Below, piece after piece: positions 34,257-43,480 of a stretch of 64,000 nucleotides of DNA (its first letter is position 1; the number at the start of each line of letters is the position of its first letter). The stretch covers positions 1,736,001-1,800,000 of the forward strand of contig NZ_JACBYS010000001.1 of the NCBI RefSeq assembly GCF_013408245.1, read 5' to 3'. This DNA comes from Duganella sp. 1224. Its GTDB lineage: Bacteria > Pseudomonadota > Gammaproteobacteria > Burkholderiales > Burkholderiaceae_D. The notes beneath the pieces are model-generated. The model did no database searches. It was not told the origin of the DNA and was given only the letters and a program-made list of their open reading frames with translations. The translations under genes and the position numbers were made by a program.

Positions 34257-35947
34257 CACGCATTAGTACCCGTTCCGTCCCGTTCCGCGAATCCGAAATG
34301 CTGCGCCAGAACGGCGTCCACCCCGTGCTGGCGCGCCTGTACGCGGCGCGCGGCCTGCGCGATCCGAAGGAGCTGTCCAGCGAACTGGCGGCGATGATTC
34401 CCCCCTCGGGCCTGCTGCACATCGACGCCGCCGCCGTGTTCCTGGCCGACGCCATCGCCGCGCGCAAGCGCATGGTGATCGTGGCCGACTACGACTGCGA
34501 CGGCGCCACCGCCTGCGCGGTGGCGCTGCGCGGCCTGCGCGCCATGGGCGCCCAGATCGATTTCATCGTGCCCAACCGCTTCGAGTACGGCTATGGCCTG
34601 ACGCCGGAAATCGTTGCGCTGACGGCGCGCGAGAAGCAGCCGGACATCATCATCACCGTCGACAACGGCATCGCCAGCATCGATGGCGTGGCCGAGGCCA
34701 ACCGGCGCGGCATCGAGGTAGTGGTGACCGACCACCACCTGCCAGCCGACACCTTGCCGGCCGCGCGCGTGATCGTCAATCCCAACCAGCCCGAGTGCGG
34801 CTTCCCCAGCAAGCATATCGCCGGCGTCGGCGTGATGTTCTACGTGCTGCTGGCGCTGCGCGCGGAACTGCGCCAGCGCGGCGTGTTCGACGCCCAGACC
34901 CAGCCCAAGCTGGACAACCTGCTCGACCTGGTGGCGCTGGGCACGGTGGCCGACGTGGTCAAGCTGGACGCCAACAACCGCATCCTGGTGGCGCAGGGCC
35001 TGAAGCGCATGCGCGCCGGCCGCATGCACGCCGGCGTGGCGGCGCTGTTCCGCGTGGCCGGGCGCGAGCCGCGCAACGCCAATCCCTTCGATCTCGGTTT
35101 CGCCCTCGGCCCGCGCCTGAACGCGGCAGGCCGGCTGGAGGACATGTCGCTGGGGATCGAGTGCCTGATCACCGACGACGAGGGCCGCGCCTGGCAACTG
35201 GCGCAGCAGCTCAACGAGATCAACCTGAAACGGCGCGAGATCGAGGCCGACATGCAGGACACCGCCCTGCTGCACCTGGACGCGTTTGAGCCGGCCGAGC
35301 GCAGCACCATCTGCGTGTTCGACGACGCCTGGCACCAGGGCGTGATCGGCATCGTCGCCTCGCGCCTGAAGGAAAAGTTCTACCGCCCGACCATCACCTT
35401 CGCGCCCGGCGCCGACGGCTGGATCAAGGGTTCCGGGCGCTCCATCCCCGGCTTCCACCTGCGCGATGCGCTCGACCTGGTGTACAAGAAGGCGCCGTCG
35501 CTGATCGACAAGTTCGGCGGCCACGCCATGGCGGCCGGCCTGACGCTGCGCGCCGACGCCTTCGACGCATTCGCCCAGGCCTTCGAGGAAGTCGGCCGCG
35601 CGTGGCTGAGCAAGCCGCAGCTGGAACGCGTGATCGAAACCGACGGCCCGCTGGAGGACGCCTACTACACCACCACCTTCATCGAGCTGATGGACGGCCA
35701 GGTGTGGGGCCAGGGCTTTGCGCCGCCGGTGTTCTGCGACGAGTTCCGCGTGGTCAGCCAGCGCATCCTGAAGGAGCGCCACCTCAAGCTGCTGCTGGAG
35801 AAAAACGGCGCCCGCTACGACGCCATCTGGTTCGGCCATACCGACGCGCTGGGCGAGCGCGCCCGCGTCGCCTTCCGGCTGGACGCCAACGAATACAACG
35901 GCGTTACAAAAGTACAACTCCTGGTCGAGCACGCCGAGGCGGCGTAA
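34253..35947 (+). CDS. recJ: Single-stranded-DNA exonuclease RecJ
   Basis: 5'-3' exonuclease of the RecF and mismatch repair pathways. 564 aa with the DHH phosphoesterase core: ADYDCDGATA (motif I), TVDNGIAS, VTDHHLP (DHH motif III), and PRLNAAGRLEDM; then DHHA1 with HQGVIGIVASRLKEKFYRPT and GSGRSIPGFHL, KFGGHAMAAGLTL; then the C-terminal OB fold. Start ATG 34253 overlaps the stop of the upstream gene by three bases; open frame extends upstream but lies inside that gene. Confidence 0.97.
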   Translation: MTRISTRSVPFRESEMLRQNGVHPVLARLYAARGLRDPKELSSELAAMIPPSGLLHIDAAAVFLADAIAARKRMVIVADYDCDGATACAVALRGLRAMGAQIDFIVPNRFEYGYGLTPEIVALTAREKQPDIIITVDNGIASIDGVAEANRRGIEVVVTDHHLPADTLPAARVIVNPNQPECGFPSKHIAGVGVMFYVLLALRAELRQRGVFDAQTQPKLDNLLDLVALGTVADVVKLDANNRILVAQGLKRMRAGRMHAGVAALFRVAGREPRNANPFDLGFALGPRLNAAGRLEDMSLGIECLITDDEGRAWQLAQQLNEINLKRREIEADMQDTALLHLDAFEPAERSTICVFDDAWHQGVIGIVASRLKEKFYRPTITFAPGADGWIKGSGRSIPGFHLRDALDLVYKKAPSLIDKFGGHAMAAGLTLRADAFDAFAQAFEEVGRAWLSKPQLERVIETDGPLEDAYYTTTFIELMDGQVWGQGFAPPVFCDEFRVVSQRILKERHLKLLLEKNGARYDAIWFGHTDALGERARVAFRLDANEYNGVTKVQLLVEHAEAA

Positions 35948-35953
35948 GTGAAA

Positions 35954-35996
35954 TCGGATTGCATTTTATCCGAAAACGGAGTATAACAACTCCATC
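35954..35996 (+). promoter_or_regulatory. Promoter/operator of the Xre-RES operon
   Basis: -35 TTGCAT (35959-35964) and -10 TATAAC (35982-35987) are separated by 17 bases. Two inverted repeats overlap them: TCGGAT-N8-ATCCGA (35954-35973) over the -35 and GGAGT-N6-ACTCC (35978-35993) over the -10. This is the arrangement expected if the antitoxin represses its own operon. Confidence 0.65.
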
Positions 35997-36008
35997 ACCG
36001 GAGGATTT

Positions 36009-36443
36009 ATGCTCAACTATGCTTACCCTCGCAGCCGCTTCGAACCGACCGTACTGGTGGATCTGAACGCCAAGGCCGAGCGCGAGCGGCTGTCCAAGTC
36101 CGCCCTGAAGGGCTTTTTCAAGCTGGTCGCCACTTGGAAGGTGCGCGATGAGGACGCGCGCCAACTGCTCGGCGGCCTGTCCAACAGCGCCTATTACGAC
36201 TGGAAAAAGAATCCCGAGCGCACGCTGGAAGTCGATTGCATCACGCGCATTTCCTACCTGCTGGGCATCTACAAGGCGCTGCACATCATCTACGGCGACA
36301 AGCTGGCCGATGAATGGGTCAGCCTGCCCAACAACAACCAGATTTTCGAGGGCCGCACGCCGCTGGCCTACATGCTGGGCGGCGGCCTGATCGCCATGCA
36401 AACCGTGCGTCAGCTGCTGGACGCCCGTCGCGGAGGGCTGTAA
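36009..36443 (+). CDS. Xre/MbcA/ParS-type antitoxin (DUF2384)
   Basis: A 144-aa antitoxin. The N-terminal part (residues 30-75) is Xre-like and helical: SKSALKGFFKLVATWKVRDE, LLGGLSNSAYYDWKKN. The C-terminal toxin-binding domain shows RISYLLGIYKALHIIYGD and the conserved end GRTPLAYMLGGGLIAMQTVRQLLD. GGAGG precedes ATG 36009. It neutralises the RES toxin encoded directly after it and probably binds the palindromes in the promoter. Confidence 0.92.
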   Translation: MLNYAYPRSRFEPTVLVDLNAKAERERLSKSALKGFFKLVATWKVRDEDARQLLGGLSNSAYYDWKKNPERTLEVDCITRISYLLGIYKALHIIYGDKLADEWVSLPNNNQIFEGRTPLAYMLGGGLIAMQTVRQLLDARRGGL

Positions 36444-37133
36444 GTGCCGGTCAGCCTCGTTCCGCCCTTAACCACGCTGCGCCAGTTCGACACCTGCCGT
36501 CTGCTGCCCTCCCGCTTCGCGGACGTGGAGGATTCCGTGCTGGCGCCGCTGGCCGACAGCGACGCCCACCTGCGCGACCTGTTCGACCTCGATAACGCCA
36601 CCAACGCCCGCCTGCGCACCCAGAACGGCGGCGCGGCCGGCATCAATGTCGACGAACTGGTGTTCGGCGTGCCCAATTTCCGCATCGTCAACGCCGCCTT
36701 CACCTACGCGCATCCGCAGGGCAGCCGCTTCAACGATGGCCGGCGCGGCGCCTGGTACTGCGCCTTCGACGCTGAGACGGCGCTGGCGGAAGTCAGCTTC
36801 CACAAGGCGGTGGAGTACGCGGAGATCAACCGCTTCGACGACAGCGTGCAGTATCAATGCATGCTGGCCGACTTTACCGCCACCTTCCACGACATCCGCA
36901 ACCAGCCGCGCTACGAGGACTGCCTGGCGCCGGACAGCTACATCGCATCGCAGACGCTGGCCGAGCGCCTGCTGGAGGGCGGCGCGCTGGGCGTGATCTA
37001 CCCCAGCGTGCGGCGCCCCGGCGGCACCAACCTGGCCTGCTTCCGCCCGGCGCTGGTGGGCAATGTTCGCAAAGGCGCGGTCTATCGGTTAACATGGCAA
37101 GGTAGTCCCGTGCCGAAGATAGAAGTGATTTAA
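36444..37133 (+). CDS. RES-domain toxin (NAD-degrading type)
   Basis: A 229-aa RES toxin; known members (MbcT, and the Xre-RES pairs of Pseudomonas and Photorhabdus) deplete NAD+ and stop growth. The core is visible: GSRFNDGRRGAWYCAFDAET with the conserved Arg, then ALAEVSFHK with the conserved Glu, then GALGVIYPSVRRPGGTNLAC carrying the Ser of the family name. The start is GTG 36444, directly abutting the antitoxin stop, with CGGAGGG at 36430-36436. Full-length with no missing key residue, so probably active. Confidence 0.92.
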   Translation: MPVSLVPPLTTLRQFDTCRLLPSRFADVEDSVLAPLADSDAHLRDLFDLDNATNARLRTQNGGAAGINVDELVFGVPNFRIVNAAFTYAHPQGSRFNDGRRGAWYCAFDAETALAEVSFHKAVEYAEINRFDDSVQYQCMLADFTATFHDIRNQPRYEDCLAPDSYIASQTLAERLLEGGALGVIYPSVRRPGGTNLACFRPALVGNVRKGAVYRLTWQGSPVPKIEVI

Positions 37134-37134
37134 C

Positions 37135-37452
37135 ATGCAAACCAAACCAGAAAAAGACCTCGAACTGCGCAACAAAGTCAACCGCGAAACGGCACGCCTG
37201 CCGTGGACCGAGCTGCTCAAGCATTTCGCGCAGGGGAACGTGGTGTGGGTCGCCAATTCGCTGGACCTGGTCGACGTGGCCGTGCGCATCTCGCACGACG
37301 ACAAGGCCAACATCAGCCAGTGGATGAGCTCCGGCCTGATCGCCAAGGTCAGCGACCAGCAGGCCCAGGGCTGGCTGGAGGCCAACGCCGAACTGTGGGC
37401 CTGCGTGGTCAGCCCGTTTATCCTGGTACAGGAACAGAAGGCCCTGAACTAG
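37135..37452 (+). CDS. DUF2288 family protein
   Basis: A 105-aa soluble protein matching the conserved DUF2288 pattern: RLPWTELLKHFAQGNVVWV, DLVDVAVRISHDDKANIS and the end LWACVVSPFILVQEQ. Function unknown. It starts one base after the RES toxin stop, so it is transcribed with the toxin-antitoxin pair. Its 3' end overlaps the convergent hydrolase gene by 35 bases. Confidence 0.82.
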   Translation: MQTKPEKDLELRNKVNRETARLPWTELLKHFAQGNVVWVANSLDLVDVAVRISHDDKANISQWMSSGLIAKVSDQQAQGWLEANAELWACVVSPFILVQEQKALN

Positions 37453-39526
37453 GGAACAGATAGCCGCAGCCCGGGTCCGCCGGGTCGCGCGCCATGATGC
37501 GGTCGTACAGGCCGACATTTTCACGCATCGTCCGCTCCACATCCTCCGGCAGCAGCAGGCCGGCGGCAACCTGCCGCGCGGCGGCGGCGCGCACGGCCTC
37601 CACGTAGGCGTCGCGCGTGGCGTAGCGCGCCGCCAGGCTGGGGCGCGGATCACCGGCCGCCGCGCGTTCCGCCTCGGTGCGGGCGAACGGCACAAAGCTG
37701 CCGTCGAAGCGCGAGGTGGCCCAGGCAAAGCCGGTGTCCGGCGCGCGCAGGTTCCAGCCGGTGTGGGTGCCGAGCGGCGCCTGCAATTCCACCAGCCGCA
37801 CGCCGCCCCTGTCGTTGCCATCGGCGTCCGGCGTCGGCACCAGTGTTTCGTAATCGTCGCCATGCCGGGGCGGGACGATGTCGGCGATGCCCTGCGCGGC
37901 AAAGCGGCGGCCGAAGTCCAGGCGCGGCTCGCGCAGGTTTTGCGCCGGCGGCGTCAGGCCGACGGCGTTGGGGAAGATGGCGCGGTAATCGGCCACCGTG
38001 GTCAGCGTGCCGTCGGCCAGGCCCGGATAAGCGCTGGGCGGCGGCGGCTTGCCGCTGACGCTCCACTCGTCCAGCGCCACGATCAGCGCGCGCATCGGCA
38101 GGTAATGGTCGCTGGTCGAGACGCAGGCGGTGAACGGCGCCCGCTTGCCGGAGCGGCCGACGTAGTGCTGCGCCCCCATGAAACCGTACAGGCGCACGTT
38201 GTCGGCCGGCGCCACGTCGCGCGCGCCGTCCGGCGTGGTGGCGATCAGCGAGGCGCCGCGGTTCCAGAATTCGGTGGAGGTATTCGCGTAAATTAGCTTG
38301 GGCAGCTGCCCCTGCCGGTCGCGCGCCTTGTCCAGCGTGGACGCGGTCCGGCCGCTGGCCGGGTCGCGCGACGGCGCGCTGGTGAACGGGAAGGCGTCGG
38401 CCGGATAGTCGTGCTCCTCGAGCATGGACGGATGGCGCGTCGGCTGCGCGAAGCGGCTGTTGAAGCCGGCCGAGCCGCCGGCGCCCGGCACCTGCAGGTA
38501 GGCGCCGTTGAAGGCCAGCCGGCCGCCCTCGTCAACGTTGAGGCCATCGTGCAGCATGCGGCCGATGACGCGGCCGGACTGGCTGATGCCGAACATGAGC
38601 ACATTGCGCGGCGCCGGCGCGCCCTCAAACGGGTGGTCGCGCAGGTAGGACAGCAGGTCGCGGATACCGGCCAGGCCGGCGCCGGTGACATACGGGTCTT
38701 TCGCCACATAGCTCAGTTCATAGAGCGTGTCGGGCTGGAAGCCGCCGTCCAGCTGCACCCGGCCGGCGCCGCCCGGCTGCTCGGGCGCGACAAAGCGCCA
38801 GGCGCTGCGCGGGATCTCGCGGCGCGCGTCGTCGGGACGGGCGCGCCGGGTCAGCTGCGCATGCGGATCATTGGGCGTGGCCGGTTCGTAGGTCAGGCCG
38901 CGCATGCCGGCGTAGGTGGCGATATCAGCGGGCGCGTTGACGGTGAATTCGTTCTGCACCCTGCCCTTGACGCCCCTGACCACCGGCGGCGCGAACACCA
39001 GCGGCCGGGCGCCGGCCGGCTGCGGCGCCACGTCCCAGGTCCAGGCGGAAAACAGCAGCGAGAAACCGTGCCGCATCAGGAAGCCGTCACCGGCGTCGGC
39101 GGCGGTGGCGGGATCGTTGTGGGCCGGGCTGCGGCCGTTGACCTGACCGAGAATGGCGATGTTGCCGCGGTTGTTCACATCGTAGAGCAAGGTGGTCGGC
39201 TGCGCGACCGTGGGCCGCAGCAGCACGAACTCGCTGGAGAACAGCACCCGCCCGCGCCGGTCGCGCGGCGCGCGGCGCAGGTCGACGATGGCGGCGTTGG
39301 CGGGCGCCTTCGGGTCCAGCGCGTAGTAGGCGACGCCGCGGATCTTTTCATACGCGCCGTAATCGCCAAAGCTGACGCCCGGCGCGAACGGCACCCGTTC
39401 GACGACCTCGATGCGCTCGACGGCGGCGTGCGCGACGACGGCCAGCGTCAGGCCGGCCCACGCCAGCATGGCGCGGACCGCCGGCCGTGGCCTGCGTGGA
39501 ACGGGGGGAAGCGGCGGAAGGCGCAC
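37418..39526 (-). CDS. Exported alpha/beta-hydrolase-domain protein
   Basis: A 702-aa protein of the large 'alpha/beta hydrolase domain-containing' family found in soil bacteria. Start is GTG 39526 with AGGAG upstream. A signal peptide follows a Pro/Arg-rich n-region (AMLAWAGLTLAVVAHAA). The nucleophile elbow is MFGISQSGR (near residue 315); QHYVG and SDHYLP further on offer candidate His residues. Substrate unknown, probably an ester or lactone in the periplasm. It follows the DUF4272 gene by 15 bases in an apparent three-gene operon. Confidence 0.82.
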   Translation of the reverse strand: MRLPPLPPVPRRPRPAVRAMLAWAGLTLAVVAHAAVERIEVVERVPFAPGVSFGDYGAYEKIRGVAYYALDPKAPANAAIVDLRRAPRDRRGRVLFSSEFVLLRPTVAQPTTLLYDVNNRGNIAILGQVNGRSPAHNDPATAADAGDGFLMRHGFSLLFSAWTWDVAPQPAGARPLVFAPPVVRGVKGRVQNEFTVNAPADIATYAGMRGLTYEPATPNDPHAQLTRRARPDDARREIPRSAWRFVAPEQPGGAGRVQLDGGFQPDTLYELSYVAKDPYVTGAGLAGIRDLLSYLRDHPFEGAPAPRNVLMFGISQSGRVIGRMLHDGLNVDEGGRLAFNGAYLQVPGAGGSAGFNSRFAQPTRHPSMLEEHDYPADAFPFTSAPSRDPASGRTASTLDKARDRQGQLPKLIYANTSTEFWNRGASLIATTPDGARDVAPADNVRLYGFMGAQHYVGRSGKRAPFTACVSTSDHYLPMRALIVALDEWSVSGKPPPPSAYPGLADGTLTTVADYRAIFPNAVGLTPPAQNLREPRLDFGRRFAAQGIADIVPPRHGDDYETLVPTPDADGNDRGGVRLVELQAPLGTHTGWNLRAPDTGFAWATSRFDGSFVPFARTEAERAAAGDPRPSLAARYATRDAYVEAVRAAAARQVAAGLLLPEDVERTMRENVGLYDRIMARDPADPGCGYLFPSSGPSVPVPG

Positions 39527-39541
39527 GGCGGATTCTCCTGG

Positions 39542-40624
39542 TCAGGTGGGGGTGTCGACGTCGTCCCAGTCGCGGTCTTCGAAGCGCACCAGCCAGTTGA
39601 GCGCATGGTGGCGCTCCTGCAGCACGCCGTCGTTGAGGCCCGCCGGCACCGGCGTTTTCTTCAGGATGGCCTGGCGGCTGACCCAGTGCAGGCGATAGTG
39701 CAGGTCCAGCGCGTCGAGAATCTCGCCGGCCGCGCGCGCCACCGGCTGCTTGCGCAGGCCTTCGGTGCCACGCTCGATGACGGTGCTGGAGATCGACGCC
39801 ACGTCGCAGATCGCGTCCGGGAACGGCAGCGACTCCTGCAGGCCGAGCGCCCATTGCAGCACCAGGATGGCCTCGTAACGCCACAGGAAGCGCGTCACGT
39901 CCTGCCCGGCCGGCGCGTCCTGGTCGAGGAAGGCGCGTTCGGCATCGCTCAGCGCGGCAAAGGCCGGCGGGAAACGCTGCCGCAGGTCGGCCACGGTAAT
40001 CGGCGTCTTGCTGTTCAGCGACTCGGCGCGGATGGCAACCACGAACAGCGCCAGCATGCGGCGCAGGATGTCCTCCGGCGCGCGCAGGCGCAGCTCCGGC
40101 TCGGACACCAGCGGCGGCAGGTCGGCCGGCACGCTGATCTGGCGCGCGGCCAGTTGCGCCTCGCTGCGCGCCTTGCGCTGCCAGGCCTGCGGCGGATACG
40201 GGATCGCGGCGCCGCCCGCGCCCACCAGGCCATCGGTGCCGTCGGCGGCCAGCAGCACCCGCCCCTGCGGATCGCGCACCGTGCCGTCCTGCATGAACAA
40301 CAGCGCGTTGGCCGTCTCCGCCCAGGCGTGGAACTGCGCCATGTCGGCCGGATCGACGGCAAAACTCAGGTGCTGCTGCACGCGCTGCAGGTGGCGGATG
40401 ACGTGGTAGCGGGTGCGCGTCATCTGGCCGCCGTTCTGCTCGGCCAGATAGTGCATGAAGCCGTTCAGGTGCGGCGCCAGTTCGGGGTCCTTGAGGTCGC
40501 GGCGGCCGTTCAGCACGTGCGGGAACGCCGGCCGGGGCGCGTCGCCCACGGTGCAGTAGGCGTTGAGCAGAATGTGGTTGCTGATGTCCTTCGGGGAGAA
40601 CAGCTGCTTCAGTCGGTTGAGCAT
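39542..40624 (-). CDS. DUF4272 domain protein
   Basis: A 360-aa soluble protein. The C-terminal half has the DUF4272 pattern: LRAPEDILRRMLALFVVAIR, FLWRYEAILVLQWALGL, LPFPDAICDV and a long helical end. The N-terminal half (YCTVGDAPRPAFPHVLNGR) is not recognised. Members of this family have no known activity and sometimes accompany immunity proteins. It lies 13 bases after the aldo/keto reductase gene. Confidence 0.75.
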   Translation of the reverse strand: MLNRLKQLFSPKDISNHILLNAYCTVGDAPRPAFPHVLNGRRDLKDPELAPHLNGFMHYLAEQNGGQMTRTRYHVIRHLQRVQQHLSFAVDPADMAQFHAWAETANALLFMQDGTVRDPQGRVLLAADGTDGLVGAGGAAIPYPPQAWQRKARSEAQLAARQISVPADLPPLVSEPELRLRAPEDILRRMLALFVVAIRAESLNSKTPITVADLRQRFPPAFAALSDAERAFLDQDAPAGQDVTRFLWRYEAILVLQWALGLQESLPFPDAICDVASISSTVIERGTEGLRKQPVARAAGEILDALDLHYRLHWVSRQAILKKTPVPAGLNDGVLQERHHALNWLVRFEDRDWDDVDTPT

Positions 40625-40637
40625 AGTTAGTTATCTG

Positions 40638-41474
40638 TTAACGCATATCCAGCGCGCGCCTGCGGCGCGGTGGCGGAAATGCCTGGTCCAGTGCGGCCAG
40701 ATCATCGGCGGAAAGCGCGATGTCGGCCGCGGCGCGGTTGGCGCGCAAGTGTACAGGATCGACGGCCTTGGGGATAGCGATCACGCCATCCTGGTGCAGC
40801 ACCCAGGCCAGCGCGATCTGCGCCGGCGTGACGCCATGGGCGGCGGCCACCGCCTTCAGGCCGGGATGGCCGAGCAGCGCGGCCTGTTCACGGCCCTGGG
40901 TTTCCAGCGGCGAGTAGGCCATGACCGGCATGCCGCGCTGGCGCGCCCACGGCAGCAGGTCGAACTCGATGCCGCGCTTCATCAGGTTGTACAGCACCTG
41001 GTTGGTGGCCGGCGCGCCATAGGTCAGCGCCTCCTCCATGTTCTCCAGGTCGAAATTGCTGACGCCCCAGGCCTTGATCTTGCCGGCCTGCTTCAACGCT
41101 TCAAAGCCGTCGAAGGTTTCGGCCAGCGGGTGGTGGCCCTGCCAGTGCAGCAGGTACAGGTCGATGCTGTCGATGTTGAGCCGGCGCAGGCTGCGTTCGC
41201 AGGCCTCGCGCACGCCGTCGTAGCTGGCGTTGTGCGGGTAGACCTTGCTGACGATGTAGGCGTCGTCGCGGCGGCCGGCGATGGCGGCGCCCACCACTTC
41301 TTCGGCGCCGCCCTCGCCGTACATTTCGGCGGTGTCGATCAGCGTCAGGCCGAGGTCCAGCCCGAGTTGCAGCGCGCGCACCTCGTCCCGCCTGTGGGCC
41401 GCGCGTTCGCCCATGTTCCATGTGCCCTGCCCCAGCGCCGGCACCTCGCCGGCGCCCATCCGTAAAGTTTTCAT
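40638..41474 (-). CDS. Aldo/keto reductase
   Basis: A 278-aa NADPH-dependent reductase with a TIM barrel. The catalytic tetrad is visible: Asp and Tyr in [15 protein letters not shown], Lys in YIVSKVYP and His in [13 protein letters not shown]-binding parts include [15 protein letters not shown] and [10 protein letters not shown]. It reduces small aldehydes or ketones; the natural substrate is unknown. First gene of the operon with DUF4272 and the exported hydrolase. Confidence 0.93.
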   Translation of the reverse strand: MKTLRMGAGEVPALGQGTWNMGERAAHRRDEVRALQLGLDLGLTLIDTAEMYGEGGAEEVVGAAIAGRRDDAYIVSKVYPHNASYDGVREACERSLRRLNIDSIDLYLLHWQGHHPLAETFDGFEALKQAGKIKAWGVSNFDLENMEEALTYGAPATNQVLYNLMKRGIEFDLLPWARQRGMPVMAYSPLETQGREQAALLGHPGLKAVAAAHGVTPAQIALAWVLHQDGVIAIPKAVDPVHLRANRAAADIALSADDLAALDQAFPPPRRRRALDMR

Positions 41475-41506
41475 CCCGGCCTCCCGTCTCGTCCAACCGA
41501 CAGTAT

Positions 41507-41536
41507 AAAAAAAACCGGCGCCACTGGGGCGCCGGT
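41507..41536 (-). terminator. Rho-independent terminator
   Basis: Stem ACCGGCGCC/GGCGCCGGT with a 5-base loop, followed on the minus strand by eight T. It ends the PEP-CTERM/protease transcript. Confidence 0.88.
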
Positions 41537-41560
41537 CGCTTCAGCGGGACGGCCGCGCGC

Positions 41561-43456
41561 TCACGGCAGCTTGTTCAGCGTGGCGGTGGCGTCGATCAGG
41601 CCAAAGCCGTCATACAGGCTCCAGGTCCTGGTGGCGGCGGTGCCGGCCGGCGAATACGGCGGCACGCGCGCCGGCGCCGACGTCTGCAGCAGGCTCTTGA
41701 CCTGTTTCGGCGTCAGCTTGCCCGGACCGCCGGCCTTTTGCAGCAGCAGCGCGGCAACGCCGGCGGCGTGCGGCGCGGCCGCGCTGGTGCCGAAGAAGTT
41801 CGGCCGGCCGTTGCCCTCGAAATCCTGGCCCGGATAGAAGAAGGTGGTGTCGCCGCCATCCGGCGCCGCCATGTCCGGCTTCTTGCGCTGCTCGGCCACC
41901 GGCAGCCGGTTGCCGTCGGCGTCCAGCGCGATCACCACCGGGCCCGGGCTGCTGAACGGCTCCAGCACCGGCTTGTACGGCGCCACCTGGGTGACCGGGT
42001 TGGTGTAGCGGTAGGCCGCCACGCTGTTGGCGCTGACGGCGGCGCTGTGGCCGAAGGTGACCGGGCTGGTGCGTACGTCGAACGGGCCGCCGTCAAAGCC
42101 GTCGAAGTTGACCAAGCGCACCCGGCTGGCGGTATGCGCGCCGGCGCTGGTGCGGCCGACCATGATGCGCAGCGAGCTCAGACCGGCGCCGCCGCTCAGG
42201 CTGATGTACTCCATGCCGTTGTCGGTGGCCAGGTTGTTGCTGGCAAAGGTGAACACGCAGGTGCCGCTGTCGTTGAAGAAGTACAGGTTGAGGTCGGTGC
42301 TGACGGCGCCGGCGTAGAACGGGTCGTCCCACTGCATCACCATGCGCGAACCGGTCGGCGTGTAGTTCACGCGGGTGACATAGGTGCCGCCGCCGAAGTC
42401 GAGCCAGCCGCCGCCGACGTTGGCCTTGGTCGAGCCGCTCACCGGCGAGCTGCTGCAGGTGCTCACCGACGCCAGGTTGATGTTGCCGAGGTTGGCCGGC
42501 GTGGTCGAGAAGGTGGCGTTGGGCACGTCGATGGCGCCGCCGCCGCCGGCCGCGCCCTGGTTGCCGGCCGACGAGAAGTAGCTGACCGGCTTGCCGGCCA
42601 GCGTGGTGCTGGTGACCACGTCGTTGACCGCCTGCGCCACCTGGCCGTCCGAGAAGAACGGCTCGTCGTAGTAGAACACGTCGTCGACGATGACGTCAGC
42701 GCGGCAGCTCGGGTGGGTGCGCAGCGTGCGGATATTGTCGGCGAAGGCGGCCTCGCCGGCGAAGGCGGTGGCGAAGCACAGGTCGGCGCCGGGAGCGACG
42801 TCCTGCACGATCTGCATCATGGCGCGGCCCTCGTCGGTGTTGCCGCGGTCGACCAGGTCAATCACGAACTTGGGCGTGCGCAGGTCGCCGCTGGCGATGT
42901 CGTTGGCGGCGCGGATGGTGGTGAAGCTGGCCGGCGAGCCGTCGTAGGAATCGGACAGCACGCCGACGGTGATGCCGGTGCCGGTGATGCCGGCGGCGTT
43001 GGCCGCGTCCGAGTGCAGCACCTTGGTGCCCTGCGAGGTGGTGACGCCGACGTTGCGTTGCGGGCGCAGCGACAGCTTCATCACGCGCAGGCCGGCGGTG
43101 GCGGCCAGGCCCTCGATCTGGTTGGGCGGCACGTAGGCCGACACGGCGCCGCGGCGGAAGGCGGCGTTGACGCCGGTGACCTGGGCGCCGGCGGCCTGCA
43201 GGCTGGCGACCACGGCGTCCAGCGGGCGCTGGCCGTCGAGATACAGGTCGACCAGCACGCGGCCGTTGCTGTCGGTCAGGCCTTCATGCGTGGCTTGCGG
43301 GCCGGCGACCACCGCCTGGCGGGCTACGGCCGGGGTTTTCAGTTGGTCGACCAGGTCGGACAGGCCGGCGTCGAGCTTGGCGTGCTGGGCCTGGGCCAGG
43401 CCGGTGGCGCCGGCCAGCAGCAGCGCCAGCAAAGGAGTGAGGTGTGTGGTTTTCAT
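41561..43456 (-). CDS. Exported S8-like serine peptidase with Glu in place of His
   Basis: A 631-aa exported protein with a subtilase fold. Signal peptide ends GLAQAQ; a prodomain-like part follows. Asp 169 sits in VGVLSDSYDG, and Ser 558 in the textbook motif GTSAAAPHAAGVA; the oxyanion Asn is in FSSAGNQ. Where subtilisins have HGTH, this protein has DEGRAMMQIVQDVAPGA, so Glu 209 replaces the catalytic His, as in sedolisins (S53). A jelly-roll-like beta domain is inserted between (residues about 330-450). ATG 43456 follows GGAAG. It may be an active Ser-Glu-Asp peptidase or a pseudo-enzyme. It follows the PEP-CTERM gene by 24 bases. Confidence 0.85.
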   Translation of the reverse strand: MKTTHLTPLLALLLAGATGLAQAQHAKLDAGLSDLVDQLKTPAVARQAVVAGPQATHEGLTDSNGRVLVDLYLDGQRPLDAVVASLQAAGAQVTGVNAAFRRGAVSAYVPPNQIEGLAATAGLRVMKLSLRPQRNVGVTTSQGTKVLHSDAANAAGITGTGITVGVLSDSYDGSPASFTTIRAANDIASGDLRTPKFVIDLVDRGNTDEGRAMMQIVQDVAPGADLCFATAFAGEAAFADNIRTLRTHPSCRADVIVDDVFYYDEPFFSDGQVAQAVNDVVTSTTLAGKPVSYFSSAGNQGAAGGGGAIDVPNATFSTTPANLGNINLASVSTCSSSPVSGSTKANVGGGWLDFGGGTYVTRVNYTPTGSRMVMQWDDPFYAGAVSTDLNLYFFNDSGTCVFTFASNNLATDNGMEYISLSGGAGLSSLRIMVGRTSAGAHTASRVRLVNFDGFDGGPFDVRTSPVTFGHSAAVSANSVAAYRYTNPVTQVAPYKPVLEPFSSPGPVVIALDADGNRLPVAEQRKKPDMAAPDGGDTTFFYPGQDFEGNGRPNFFGTSAAAPHAAGVAALLLQKAGGPGKLTPKQVKSLLQTSAPARVPPYSPAGTAATRTWSLYDGFGLIDATATLNKLP

Positions 43457-43480
43457 GATGTCATCTTCCGGTTGCGTCAA

